DNA of 64,000 nucleotides from Christensenella minuta (lineage in GTDB: Bacteria > Bacillota > Clostridia > Christensenellales > Christensenellaceae), in contig NZ_CP029256.1 in NCBI RefSeq assembly GCF_003628755.1, positions 1,073,585 through 1,137,584 on the forward strand, written 5' to 3'. Made by a program: the position numbers and the translations under genes. The notes beneath the pieces were generated by a model, which made no database searches, was not told where the DNA came from, and saw only the letters and a program-made list of their open reading frames with translations. Position 1 is the stretch's first letter. Each line of letters starts with the position of its first letter. Positions 7,299 to 16,179 of the stretch are shown here, piece after piece.

Positions 7299-9304
7299 AT
7301 CCACTCAATCTCCAAAATCCTGATACTCTCCGGCGGAATCATTGCCTCTACAAGCCCTTCGTTTACCGGATAGGTTTCATCGGTCAGCTTACACACCGCG
7401 CCTTCGAATTCAAATTCACGGAAAGAGGCCGTATGCTCCTCCAAAATCAGCTCTTCACGGGCGAACAGGTCCACCGCAATATGATGCGGTTCTTTCCCCC
7501 TGTTGACAAGCGTCAGGTACATACCGTCCTGCGCAAGCGTGCCGAATGCATCCCGTCCGTCGATGCAATAGCGCAAAATGCCAAGCACATCATCGCCCTG
7601 TTCATAGAATGCACAATTTCCGGTTTTAAGGGCATCCGTATCGCGCCGCAGCAGCGCGAGCTTTTTGTAATACTCCCGCATATCCAAATCGCGCGCTTTG
7701 TAGGGCCCGCGATTGAAGGGGTCGAGCAGCCCGTGCATTCCCGTTTCATCTCCGTAATAGACACACGGCATTCCCGGCAAGGTGAACTGTATCCCGGCGG
7801 CGATTCTTTGCAGCTTGGCTCCATAGGCATCCTGTTCATCCGACACAATGAAATGCGCCTGCTGTTCGCGCGTTAGGGAGTGCGGATCGATTTTTGTCCC
7901 GAGCACGGTACGGATCCGCGCAATATCGTGGCTCGAAAGCAGATTCATCAGGCAGTAATACATATCCTTTGGATAGTTTTGGCTTTGCCCGACGAGGAAC
8001 CGCCTGAATTTTGCCGCATTGCTCTTGCCATGCAGGAAATCTGTCACTGCCGCGGCAAACGGATAATTCATCACCGAATCAAGTCCCCGCCCCAGGGCAT
8101 AGGTCCTGTGCCTGCCATAGCTTTGTTTGGTGGTCGCGTCCTCCCAGACCTCGCCGAGCAGGAAATTATCCTGCGAGGCATGCTTGATCTTCGCACGCAT
8201 TTTTTCGATCGTCTCGTCCGGCAATTCGTCGGCGACATCCAGCCGGAAGCCATTCGCGCCGCGCGCAAGCCATGCTGCAAGCACGCTCGTTTCCCCATCG
8301 ATGACAAACTCTGCCCATTCGGGCTGCGTTTCATCTACCTCCGGCAGGGTGGTGAAACCCCACCAGCTTTTATACTGGTCCGGATACTCCGTAAACTGAT
8401 ACCACTTGTAATACGGCGATTCCGGACTTTGATAAGCCCCAAGAGAATCATAACGGCCATATTTGTTGAAATATACGCTGTCATCGCCCGTATGGGAATA
8501 CACCCCGTCGAGTATAATACGTATCCCGCGTTCCCGTGCCTCACGCGCAAGCAGGTCAAAATCTTCCTCCGTCCCAAGAATCGGATCGACGCGCAGATAA
8601 TCGCCCGTATTATAACGGTGGTTAGACGCGGCCTCTACGATGGGGTTGAGATACAATGCCGTGATCCCCATATCACGCAGGGCATCCAGCGAGCCGACGA
8701 TCCCGAGAAGCGTACCGCCGTAATAATCGCACGGCTCGTAATGCTCCATCCCTTCCGCCGCCTCGTAAAGGACCTTTTCATTCCAGTCCCGATGTACGAG
8801 AACGTTTCTCCCGCGCGACCGGTGGTATTCCACGCCCCTTCCAAAGGTTCCGCTGTCGTCCGGCGCGAACCGGTCCGGAAATATCTGGTACAGGTTTGCG
8901 CCTTTGGCCCAGCCCGGCGTAGTAAACGCCTCGTCATACACGGTGAGCTGGAACGGCGGCGGCGGGTTCCAATAGACCTCGCCGATGCCGCTTGTACCCC
9001 CGGAATGGGCGCCGTAATAGATGCTCGTATCCTCATCCATGCGAATACAGAACCAATACCAGAGGACGCACGGCACCGAGGGCGTTTCGTATTCCGCCCA
9101 CCAGATACCGTTCTCATCCTGCTGCATCGGGATATTTTCCTCCGTCTCGTCCGCGACAAGCGTAAGGTATATCTTCTTGAAATACAGGTCGCGCACCGCG
9201 AGCGAGAGCCGTACGCACGTCCCCGCCGTCACCGCGCCCAAGGGTTTTCTGTATTCTTCCTTGGCGGAATCATGCATCAGTTGTTTTGAAAAATCAATCT
9301 GCAT
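7295..9304 (-). CDS. GH13 cyclomaltodextrinase/neopullulanase-like alpha-glucosidase
   Basis: A cytoplasmic 669-residue glycoside hydrolase family 13 enzyme (no signal peptide) that probably hydrolyses maltodextrins or branched glucan ends. An N-terminal beta-sandwich domain (about 1-125) precedes the catalytic barrel, which opens with ANLYQIFPDRF. The catalytic triad is visible: nucleophile Asp356 in GFRLDVADE, acid/base Glu385 in GEVWED, and Asp460 in SSHD. The beta-3 motif is DGVYSH and the C-terminal domain is all beta. It lies 14 nt downstream of glgP and overlaps the HAD gene, so it works in glycogen/maltodextrin catabolism, perhaps trimming the branches phosphorylase leaves behind (inference). 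Amylopullulanase specificity is an alternative. Confidence 0.92.
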   Translation of the reverse strand: MQIDFSKQLMHDSAKEEYRKPLGAVTAGTCVRLSLAVRDLYFKKIYLTLVADETEENIPMQQDENGIWWAEYETPSVPCVLWYWFCIRMDEDTSIYYGAHSGGTSGIGEVYWNPPPPFQLTVYDEAFTTPGWAKGANLYQIFPDRFAPDDSGTFGRGVEYHRSRGRNVLVHRDWNEKVLYEAAEGMEHYEPCDYYGGTLLGIVGSLDALRDMGITALYLNPIVEAASNHRYNTGDYLRVDPILGTEEDFDLLAREARERGIRIILDGVYSHTGDDSVYFNKYGRYDSLGAYQSPESPYYKWYQFTEYPDQYKSWWGFTTLPEVDETQPEWAEFVIDGETSVLAAWLARGANGFRLDVADELPDETIEKMRAKIKHASQDNFLLGEVWEDATTKQSYGRHRTYALGRGLDSVMNYPFAAAVTDFLHGKSNAAKFRRFLVGQSQNYPKDMYYCLMNLLSSHDIARIRTVLGTKIDPHSLTREQQAHFIVSDEQDAYGAKLQRIAAGIQFTLPGMPCVYYGDETGMHGLLDPFNRGPYKARDLDMREYYKKLALLRRDTDALKTGNCAFYEQGDDVLGILRYCIDGRDAFGTLAQDGMYLTLVNRGKEPHHIAVDLFAREELILEEHTASFREFEFEGAVCKLTDETYPVNEGLVEAMIPPESIRILEIEWI

Positions 9305-9318
9305 TTTTTATCCTCCGG

Positions 9319-11763
9319 TCAGGTCATTTCCCGCAGGCGCCAAATTTTATCGTTATATTCATGGATTGTACGGTCGGATGAAAAGACGCCCGATTTTGCC
9401 GTATTGGTCGCGGCCATACGCTTCCACCGTGCGGCATCCTGATAAGCGCTCACCGCGCGTTCGTATCCCTGCGAGTAGGATGCAAAATCATACAGCAGGT
9501 AATATTTGTCGGCACGGTCCATATCGCCGAACAGCAGCGAATGATAGAGGTCGGAAAACTGTCTGTCGTTCGCCACCGGAAGCGTTCCGTCGATCAGGCG
9601 GTTGAGCGCTTGCCGGAGGTCCGTATTCTGTTCGTAATATTCGCCCGGCTTATAGGTCCCGTAGCGCTCCATCCGGCTGATCTCGCGCTCCGTCGCGCCA
9701 AAGATGAAGATATTATCTTCCCCGACGGCCTCGTATATCTCTACATTCGCGCCGTCCATAGTGCCGAGCGTAACCGCGCCGTTCATCATGAACTTCATAT
9801 TACCCGTTCCGGACGCCTCGAGTCCGGCCGTTGAAATCTGTTCGCTGATATCCGCCGCCGGGATCATGATCTCCGCCTCGGACACGCTGTAGTTCTCAAT
9901 GAACACGACCTGCAGCACGCCCCTGGTATCGGGATCATTGTTCACCAGATCCGCCACCGCAAGGATCAGGCGGATGATATTCTTGGCCCTGGCATATCCG
10001 GGCGAGGCCTTGGCCGCGAAAATAAACGTACACGGCTCCAGCTGTACCGCCGGATTTTCCTTTTTTAGATTGTATAGGTGCAGGATGTGCAGCACCTTCA
10101 AAAGCTGCCGCTTATATTCATGCAACCGTTTGGCATGTACATCGAAAATTGTATTTTCATTGATTTCGATGCACTGGGTCTTTTTCAGATGGTCCCTCAG
10201 CCTGATTTTGTTCTGCCTCTTGACCTCCATGAAGTCGTCGAGAAATTTAGGATCGTCAAGCAGGTCGGCAATCCTGTCCATCTCTTTATAATCCTTCAGG
10301 AAGCCGTCGCCAATATGGTCGGCTAGAAGCCGCGTAAGCGGCTGGTTGGCCTTGGCGATCCAACGCCTGTGCGTGATGCCGTTTGTGATCCCGAGGAATT
10401 TATCCGGAAATACCACATAGAAATCCCGGAAGGTACGCGACTTGATAATCTCTCCATGCAGCTTGGAAACGCCGTTCACCTTACTGCACACCGCAATGCA
10501 AAGGTTTGCCATGCGGATTTCCTTATACGCAATGATCGACATCTTGCTGATCTTATCCCACTCTCCCGGGTAAACGTCCCAAAGCCGGCTGCAGAATTTA
10601 TCATTAATAACTTTGATAATCTCGTAAATACGCGGAAGCAGTTCTTTAAACATGTCCTCTTCCCAGCGCTCGAGCGCCTCGGACATGATCGTATGATTCG
10701 TATAGTTAAACATGCGGCCGCAAATGTCAAACGCTTCCTCCCAGCCCATGCCTTCCTCATCCATCAGGATACGCATCAATTCGGGAATTGCAAGCGTAGG
10801 ATGGGTATCGTTAATCTGTACGGTGAAATAATTAGGCAGCGTATGCAGATCCCCATAATTGGCTTTATGCTTGTGCACCATATGCTGCATCGTCGCAGAG
10901 GTAAAGAAATAAAACTGCTTTAAACGCAGCTGCCTGCCCTGCTCATGATTATCTTCCGGATACAGCACCTTGGAAATAACCTCGGCCAGCTCGCGTTCCT
11001 GCATGGCCCTTGCATAATCGCCACGGTTGAAATAATGCATATCGAGACCTGTTTTCGCCTTTGCGCTCCATAGGCGCAGCGTCGCAGGCATTTTGCTCAT
11101 ATAGCCGATCACCGGGTAATCATACGGAATCGCCAACACGCTGTAATAATTCTTGTGGTTGATCTTGAGGCCCCGGTCGGTCCATATCTCCTCCAGCTCG
11201 CCGCCATAGCGGACCTCCACCTGTTCCTCCGGGCGCGGAATTTCCCATACGTTGCCCGCTTCCAGCCAGTTGTCATCCACTTCTACCTGTTCGCCGTCGA
11301 GGATACGCTGCCTGAACAAGCCGAATTCATAGCGGATGCTACAGCCTGTTACAGGCAGATCGAGTGTGGAAAGGGAATCAAGAAAGCACGCGGCAAGGCG
11401 TCCAAGCCCGCCGTTCCCAAGGCCCGCATCCCGCTCCTGCTCTTCAATATCATCAAGGCTGATCCCCATATCGGAGAGTACCTCCTGATAATCCTTCAGA
11501 AGATGCAGGTTAATCATGTTATTGACAAGGGCGCGGCCCATCAGGAATTCCGCGGATAAATAATAAAGGCGTTTTAAACCCTGGTTGAGAACCTGTTTGT
11601 TTGCGTCCGTCCATTTTTCGACGATGACGTCACGGATAGAAAGGGCGCAGGATTTATAAATCTGATCTTTGGTCGCCTCTTCGAGCGTTTTTCCGAAATG
11701 CCGTTTCAGCTTCCCAAGAATTTGCGTTTTGATTTCTTCTTTTTTTGCGATATTATCGGCCAT
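9319..11763 (-). CDS. glgP: Glycogen (alpha-glucan) phosphorylase
   Basis: An 814-residue PLP-dependent phosphorylase that releases glucose-1-phosphate from the non-reducing ends of glycogen. N-terminal YYLSAEFLMGRAL and GNGGLGRLAACFLDS and the C-terminal pyridoxal lysine motif GTGNMKFMMNG are clear, and length is normal. The start ATG follows AGGAGG by 8 nt; the open frame continues 46 codons upstream through the promoter and was cut. It has an extended -10 promoter of its own and is followed 14 nt later by a GH13 enzyme. Confidence 0.97.
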   Translation of the reverse strand: MADNIAKKEEIKTQILGKLKRHFGKTLEEATKDQIYKSCALSIRDVIVEKWTDANKQVLNQGLKRLYYLSAEFLMGRALVNNMINLHLLKDYQEVLSDMGISLDDIEEQERDAGLGNGGLGRLAACFLDSLSTLDLPVTGCSIRYEFGLFRQRILDGEQVEVDDNWLEAGNVWEIPRPEEQVEVRYGGELEEIWTDRGLKINHKNYYSVLAIPYDYPVIGYMSKMPATLRLWSAKAKTGLDMHYFNRGDYARAMQERELAEVISKVLYPEDNHEQGRQLRLKQFYFFTSATMQHMVHKHKANYGDLHTLPNYFTVQINDTHPTLAIPELMRILMDEEGMGWEEAFDICGRMFNYTNHTIMSEALERWEEDMFKELLPRIYEIIKVINDKFCSRLWDVYPGEWDKISKMSIIAYKEIRMANLCIAVCSKVNGVSKLHGEIIKSRTFRDFYVVFPDKFLGITNGITHRRWIAKANQPLTRLLADHIGDGFLKDYKEMDRIADLLDDPKFLDDFMEVKRQNKIRLRDHLKKTQCIEINENTIFDVHAKRLHEYKRQLLKVLHILHLYNLKKENPAVQLEPCTFIFAAKASPGYARAKNIIRLILAVADLVNNDPDTRGVLQVVFIENYSVSEAEIMIPAADISEQISTAGLEASGTGNMKFMMNGAVTLGTMDGANVEIYEAVGEDNIFIFGATEREISRMERYGTYKPGEYYEQNTDLRQALNRLIDGTLPVANDRQFSDLYHSLLFGDMDRADKYYLLYDFASYSQGYERAVSAYQDAARWKRMAATNTAKSGVFSSDRTIHEYNDKIWRLREMT

Positions 11764-11809
11764 TGCTTGAACCTCCTGTTCGTTCGGCTTCAAAATCTTC
11801 GATGGTAAC

Positions 11810-11818
11810 ATTATACCA
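11810..11818 (-). promoter_or_regulatory. Extended -10 promoter of glgP
   Basis: Minus-strand TGGTATAAT (TGnTATAAT) about 45 nt before the glgP ATG; the -35 region is not recognisable. This would let phosphorylase be expressed apart from the synthesis genes. Confidence 0.6.
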
Positions 11819-11925
11819 TATACCCTACCTGGAATGCGATTATTCACAATAATTTTACGCAAAAAGAACTGCCGGCATGCGGCAGCTCCCGTTCCGCCCA
11901 ATTCATTTTTGCGATTCGGGCGGTA

Positions 11926-12297
11926 TCACCGCTCCGCATCGTCCAGCACCAAAAAGGGTTCCTCCTCTTCCTCCGCCTGAAATTCGTCCGTATCCCTCTC
12001 AAGAACCGCAAAAATCTCCTCCTGTTCCATGTCTTTCCCGCCCGCCGATTCCGGTTCCCAGTCCTGAGCGTCCGGCACCGTATATTCGTCGATATGCGCC
12101 GCGTCGTCGATCACCGCTTCTTCTTCTGCCTGCTCAAGCTCCTGGGCGATTTCATTGATCGCCTCCGCATCGCTTCTGTTTTCATATTCAGGCGGAGCGC
12201 CTGCCGGTTTCGTTCTTTTTTCTTCCCGCTTAAGTAAAGCCATTTCCGAAACTTCCATCTCCCTGTTCCATTCAAAACTACCATACAGTTTTGCCAT
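11926..12297 (-). CDS. Small very acidic protein of unknown function
   Basis: I do not recognise this 123-residue protein. It has a short N-terminus (MAKLYGSFEWNREMEVSEM), a basic patch around LKREEKRTK, then a long, Glu/Asp-dominated and probably disordered C-terminal half with runs such as QELEQAEEEAVIDD and AEEEEEPFLVLDD. No membrane helix or signal peptide. The ATG was chosen because AGGA is 4 nt ahead and a consensus-like promoter lies at the right distance; the frame extends further upstream without support. It sits alone between glgA and glgP, so an accessory role near glycogen is conceivable but unproven. Confidence 0.6.
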   Translation of the reverse strand: MAKLYGSFEWNREMEVSEMALLKREEKRTKPAGAPPEYENRSDAEAINEIAQELEQAEEEAVIDDAAHIDEYTVPDAQDWEPESAGGKDMEQEEIFAVLERDTDEFQAEEEEEPFLVLDDAER

Positions 12298-12316
12298 TGT
12301 TCCTATATTGTTGAAT

Positions 12317-12345
12317 ATTGTATTAGAAAAAGAGCCTTTCGTCAA
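12317..12345 (-). promoter_or_regulatory. Promoter of the acidic-protein gene
   Basis: Minus-strand TTGACG, 17 bp, TACAAT, ending 20 bases before the predicted ATG. It supports the gene being real and separately transcribed after the glgA terminator. Confidence 0.65.
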
Positions 12346-12373
12346 TACACAAGGCTCCCGCATGCAATAGAGC

Positions 12374-12408
12374 AAGAACGAAGCGGGCAGCTTGCCCGTT
12401 TCGTTCTT
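12374..12408 (-). terminator. Terminator after glgA
   Basis: Long hairpin with arms of about 15 bp, AAGAACGAAACGGGC pairing with GCCCGCTTCGTTCTT. The trailing T-tract is weak, so termination may be partial. Confidence 0.6.
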
Positions 12409-12416
12409 ATTTCCCT

Positions 12417-13850
12417 TTACACAAGCTCTTTGTAGAGCTCTATGTATTCCCCAGCTGACTTTTCAAAGCTGTTGTCCAGGGCCATCGCCGACTGAATCAG
12501 CCTTGCCAGATTGGTTTTATCCTGATAAACATTGAGCGCAAACCAGATCGTATTCAGCATATCGTGCGCGTTGTAGTTTGCGAATGAAAAACCATTTCCT
12601 TCCTGTGTATAGATATTATATGGCTGCACCGTATCCCGAAGGCCGCCCGTTTCCCGCACGATTGGCAAGGTGCCGTAACGCTGTGCAATCATCTGCGAAA
12701 TCCCGCACGGTTCAAACATCGACGGCATGAGGAAGAAATCGCTGCCCGCATAGATCCGGCGGGCAAGCGCGTCGCTGTATCCGAGACAAATTGCCGTCTT
12801 ATCCGGATACTTATCCGCAATGTATTTAAAGAAATTCTCGTACTGCTCTTCCCCGCTCCCAAGGAGCACAAACGCCACATTTTCATAGAGCAGTTCTTCC
12901 AGGACCGCACGCACAAGGTCAAGGCCTTTTTGCTCCGTCATGCGCGTCACCATGCCGATCAAAGGCGTACTGGGGCGCGCTGTGATATCGAGCTCCTTCA
13001 TCAGCTGTTCCTTGTCATAGTATTTTCCCGTAAGGTCGTCCGCCGAATAACGGCATTCAAGGTTCTCATCCGCCTGCGGGTCAAATTCTTTGGTGTCGAT
13101 TCCGTTAAGGATACCCACAAGGTCGTTTTTGCGTGCGTTTAAAATTCCCTCAAGCCCGCGCCCATAATACGGATCAAGAATTTCCCGCGCGTAGCTCGGA
13201 CTGACGGTCGTAATCTTGTCCGCAAACACAAGCCCCGCTTTCATCATATTTGCACTTCCGTAAGCTTCCATATACTCTGCGGTGAGATACTTGTCCTCCA
13301 CTCCAAGGATATCCTTGGCAAATTCAAAGGACGTCTGCCCCTGGTACTGCAAATTATGGATCGTAATTACCGTCCTTGCCCGGCCCTGCGGCCGTTCCTG
13401 ATACTGCGTACGCAGCAAAAGCGGAATCATGGCGGTGTGCCAGTCGTTTACATGGATGATATCCGGATCGAAATCAAGGAATGGAATCGCTTCCAGAACC
13501 GCGCGGCAGAAATATGCATATTGTTCTGTCTCCGCTTCTCCGCCCTTATAGATGCACCATCCAAAATAATATTCATTGTCGATAAAATAATAGGTAACGC
13601 CATCGAGTTCCATTGTCTCGATTCCCATATACAGGTTGCGCCAGCCCATTTGCAGGTTCATTGTCGCGAGTACGCGAAGACGGCTGTCATAACGGTCTTT
13701 GACCGACTTATGCTTTGGCAGGATAACGCGTGCGTCTACTCCCTTGCGGACAAGCGCTTTCGGGAGCGCGCCGACCACGTCGGCCAGCCCCCCTGTTTTG
13801 GCAAACGGAACCGCTTCCGCGCCCGCAATCAGCACCTTTAATTTACTCAT
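12417..13850 (-). CDS. glgA: Glycogen synthase (ADP-glucose, GT5)
   Basis: A 477-residue bacterial glycogen synthase that adds glucose from ADP-glucose to alpha-1,4 chains. The ADP-glucose binding motif KTGGL is at residues 18-22 and the C-terminal fold carries the second nucleotide-sugar motif (EPCGISQMIAQRYG and ETGGLRDTV). Length is typical. Its ATG overlaps the stop of glgD (ATGA), so it is the last gene of the synthesis group and is translationally coupled to the regulatory pyrophosphorylase subunit. Confidence 0.97.
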   Translation of the reverse strand: MSKLKVLIAGAEAVPFAKTGGLADVVGALPKALVRKGVDARVILPKHKSVKDRYDSRLRVLATMNLQMGWRNLYMGIETMELDGVTYYFIDNEYYFGWCIYKGGEAETEQYAYFCRAVLEAIPFLDFDPDIIHVNDWHTAMIPLLLRTQYQERPQGRARTVITIHNLQYQGQTSFEFAKDILGVEDKYLTAEYMEAYGSANMMKAGLVFADKITTVSPSYAREILDPYYGRGLEGILNARKNDLVGILNGIDTKEFDPQADENLECRYSADDLTGKYYDKEQLMKELDITARPSTPLIGMVTRMTEQKGLDLVRAVLEELLYENVAFVLLGSGEEQYENFFKYIADKYPDKTAICLGYSDALARRIYAGSDFFLMPSMFEPCGISQMIAQRYGTLPIVRETGGLRDTVQPYNIYTQEGNGFSFANYNAHDMLNTIWFALNVYQDKTNLARLIQSAMALDNSFEKSAGEYIELYKELV

Positions 13851-14974
13851 ACGATTGCCCCCTTGCGGATGATGACAGGGAATACCTCGTCCCCAATGAG
13901 CCGCCTTCCCTGCCGGATATTTACCGATTTATCAAGAATGACATATTCGAGGTCGGAGTTGTTGTAAATTTCACTGTTCTGCATAATAATACTGTTTTTA
14001 ATCTTCGCCCCTTTTCCGACATAGACCCCACGGAAAAGGATGCTGTTTTCCACCTCGCCTTCGATAATACAGCCGTTCGCTACGAGGGAATTCTTAACGT
14101 TGGACGTTTTGGCGTATTTTGCGGGCACTTCGTCCTTGATCTTGGTATAAATCTGGTTATCACTGTAGAACAGGTGGTCCTGAACGTCCCTGTTGAGGAA
14201 ATCCATATTGATCTTATAGTAGGACGCGACGGAATGCAGCCGCCCAACATAGCCCTTGTGTTCGTAACCCATGATCTTGATGCGGTTCAGGTTGCCCATC
14301 AGAAGATCGCTGACAAAATTATACTTACCGCGTGACATACAGTCTTCGACAAGGTATTCCAAAAGGTCTTTGCGCATGACGTAGGTATCCATTCCCACTT
14401 TTTTGGAGTCGCTTGTGGTGGCGTTGATCTCAAGATCGATCACTCGGCCGTCGTCATTCAAATGCAGGCGTACGTCATTGTACCGTTCCCCCTTGAAGAA
14501 ATCGGCCTCTTCTTCATTATACAGCATGGTGATATCCGCGCCGCTGTCCATATGATATTCTACCATGTCGTCAAAGGTGCGGTTGAATATGGTATAGGAG
14601 CCGGACAGGATGCAGTATTGCTGTTTGGAGCGGCTGATATACCCCATTACGCCCTTGATCGCATCTACGAGGCCCCGGTAGGTTCCCATGTTCTCCGCGC
14701 TGGAAAAAGGCGGTAAGATGAACAGGCCGTCGTTTTTACGTGACAGGTCCCATTCCTTTCCGGAACCAAGATGGTCCATCAGGGAATGGTACGACCGCTG
14801 AGCGATTACGCCGATATTGCGGATTCCGGAATTCACCATATTGGACAGTATGAAATCGATCGCGCGGTAACGTCCGCCCACGGGAAGCGCCCCCACCGTA
14901 CGCAGATATACCAGCTCGCGCAGGTTGATATTTTGTTCCCCGGCATAAATCAATCCAAATGTGTTCCTAAGCAT
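13847..14974 (-). CDS. glgD: Glucose-1-phosphate adenylyltransferase subunit GlgD
   Basis: A 375-residue paralogue of GlgC, the form found in Bacillota as the partner that tunes activity of the catalytic subunit. The N-terminal nucleotidyltransferase fold is kept (VGGRYRAIDFILSNMVNSGI) but the catalytic glycine-rich loop with GGxGxRL is replaced by GLIYAGEQNINLREL, so it is not expected to be catalytic alone. A left-handed beta-helix with hexapeptide repeats forms the C-terminus. It overlaps glgC by one base (TAATG) and glgA by four. Confidence 0.95.
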   Translation of the reverse strand: MLRNTFGLIYAGEQNINLRELVYLRTVGALPVGGRYRAIDFILSNMVNSGIRNIGVIAQRSYHSLMDHLGSGKEWDLSRKNDGLFILPPFSSAENMGTYRGLVDAIKGVMGYISRSKQQYCILSGSYTIFNRTFDDMVEYHMDSGADITMLYNEEEADFFKGERYNDVRLHLNDDGRVIDLEINATTSDSKKVGMDTYVMRKDLLEYLVEDCMSRGKYNFVSDLLMGNLNRIKIMGYEHKGYVGRLHSVASYYKINMDFLNRDVQDHLFYSDNQIYTKIKDEVPAKYAKTSNVKNSLVANGCIIEGEVENSILFRGVYVGKGAKIKNSIIMQNSEIYNNSDLEYVILDKSVNIRQGRRLIGDEVFPVIIRKGAIV

Positions 14975-16179
14975 TATGAAACACCTCCCGTCGTATTCTT
15001 TACAATTCGCTTGGCGGGTACGCTTTCCCCGGCCGCGACCGTCGCGCCGGCCCGGATTACCGCTTTATTTCCCACAACGGCAATTTCGCCCTTGCCCCCT
15101 ATGCTTGCGCCTTCTTCGACCACGACTTCTTCGTCCACAATGCTTTTCAGGACTTTGCTCTTTTCCCGGATAACCGTTTCCTGCATAATGATGCTATCGC
15201 GCACGACCGCGCCTTTTTCTACGGTTACACCCGCCGAAAGGATGCTGTTTTCCACCGTTCCGTAAATATAACAGCCCTCCGATACAAGCGAATTCTTAAT
15301 TTTGGCTCCCCGGTCTACGAAGTGAGGCGGTTTATTCGGGTTACGCGAAAAAATACGCCAGGCATCGTCATACAGGTTGAGCCCCGGTTCCTCCTGGAGA
15401 AGTTCCATATTCGCATCCCACAGGGAATTGATCGTCCCTACGTCCTTCCAATACCCTTTGTAAGGATAGGCAAAGAGACGCTCTCCTTTGGTAAGCATCG
15501 CCGGAATGATATTTTTTCCAAAGTCATTGCTCGATTTTTCATCTTTGGAATCCGCAATCAGATATTCCCTGACTTTTTTCCAGTTGAACACATAAACCCC
15601 CATTGACGCCATATTGCTCTTTGGCTTTTTCGGTTTTTCCTCAAATTCCTCGATGCGGAGAGATTCATCCGTATTCATGATTCCAAAGCGGGGCGCCTCT
15701 TCCATGGGCACCTCGATCACCGCGATCGTTGCATCTGCTTTGTTGTCCTCGTGCGCTTCGATCATCTGGCTGTAATCCATTTTATAAATATGGTCTCCTG
15801 AAAGCACGAGGATATAATCGGGGTTGTATTGTTCGATAAAATAAATATTCTGGTAAATGGCGTTTGCCGTCCCCGTGTACCATTCCCCGCGTTCCCCCTT
15901 AACATAAGGCGGAAGCACAAACGCGCCGCCTGTAATTCCGTCAAGGTCCCACGGCGAGCCTGTTCCAATATATGCGTTGAGCTCAAGCGGCTCATACTGC
16001 GTCAGTACGCCCACCGTATCGATGCCCGAATGGATGCAGTTGGAAAGCGGAAAATCAATAATACGGTATTTTCCTCCGTAGGTGACGGCCGGCTTCGCAC
16101 GGTGCTTTGTCAAAACTCCAAGCCGGCTTCCCTGGCCTCCGGCCAGCAGCATCGCTACACATTTTTTCTTTTTAATCAT
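14974..16179 (-). CDS. glgC: Glucose-1-phosphate adenylyltransferase, catalytic subunit
   Basis: Makes ADP-glucose from ATP and glucose-1-phosphate, the committed step of glycogen synthesis. 401 residues: nucleotidyltransferase domain with [20 protein letters not shown] near the N-terminus, [11 protein letters not shown], the glucose-1-phosphate region [13 protein letters not shown], and a C-terminal beta-helix. The catalytic residues missing from GlgD are intact here. Its ATG overlaps the end of glgB. Confidence 0.97.
   Translation of the reverse strand: MIKKKKCVAMLLAGGQGSRLGVLTKHRAKPAVTYGGKYRIIDFPLSNCIHSGIDTVGVLTQYEPLELNAYIGTGSPWDLDGITGGAFVLPPYVKGERGEWYTGTANAIYQNIYFIEQYNPDYILVLSGDHIYKMDYSQMIEAHEDNKADATIAVIEVPMEEAPRFGIMNTDESLRIEEFEEKPKKPKSNMASMGVYVFNWKKVREYLIADSKDEKSSNDFGKNIIPAMLTKGERLFAYPYKGYWKDVGTINSLWDANMELLQEEPGLNLYDDAWRIFSRNPNKPPHFVDRGAKIKNSLVSEGCYIYGTVENSILSAGVTVEKGAVVRDSIIMQETVIREKSKVLKSIVDEEVVVEEGASIGGKGEIAVVGNKAVIRAGATVAAGESVPAKRIVKNTTGGVS

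Noticed and set aside
7880-9289. 469-codon plus-strand open frame
   Set aside because: Antisense to the GH13 gene that shows a complete catalytic triad.
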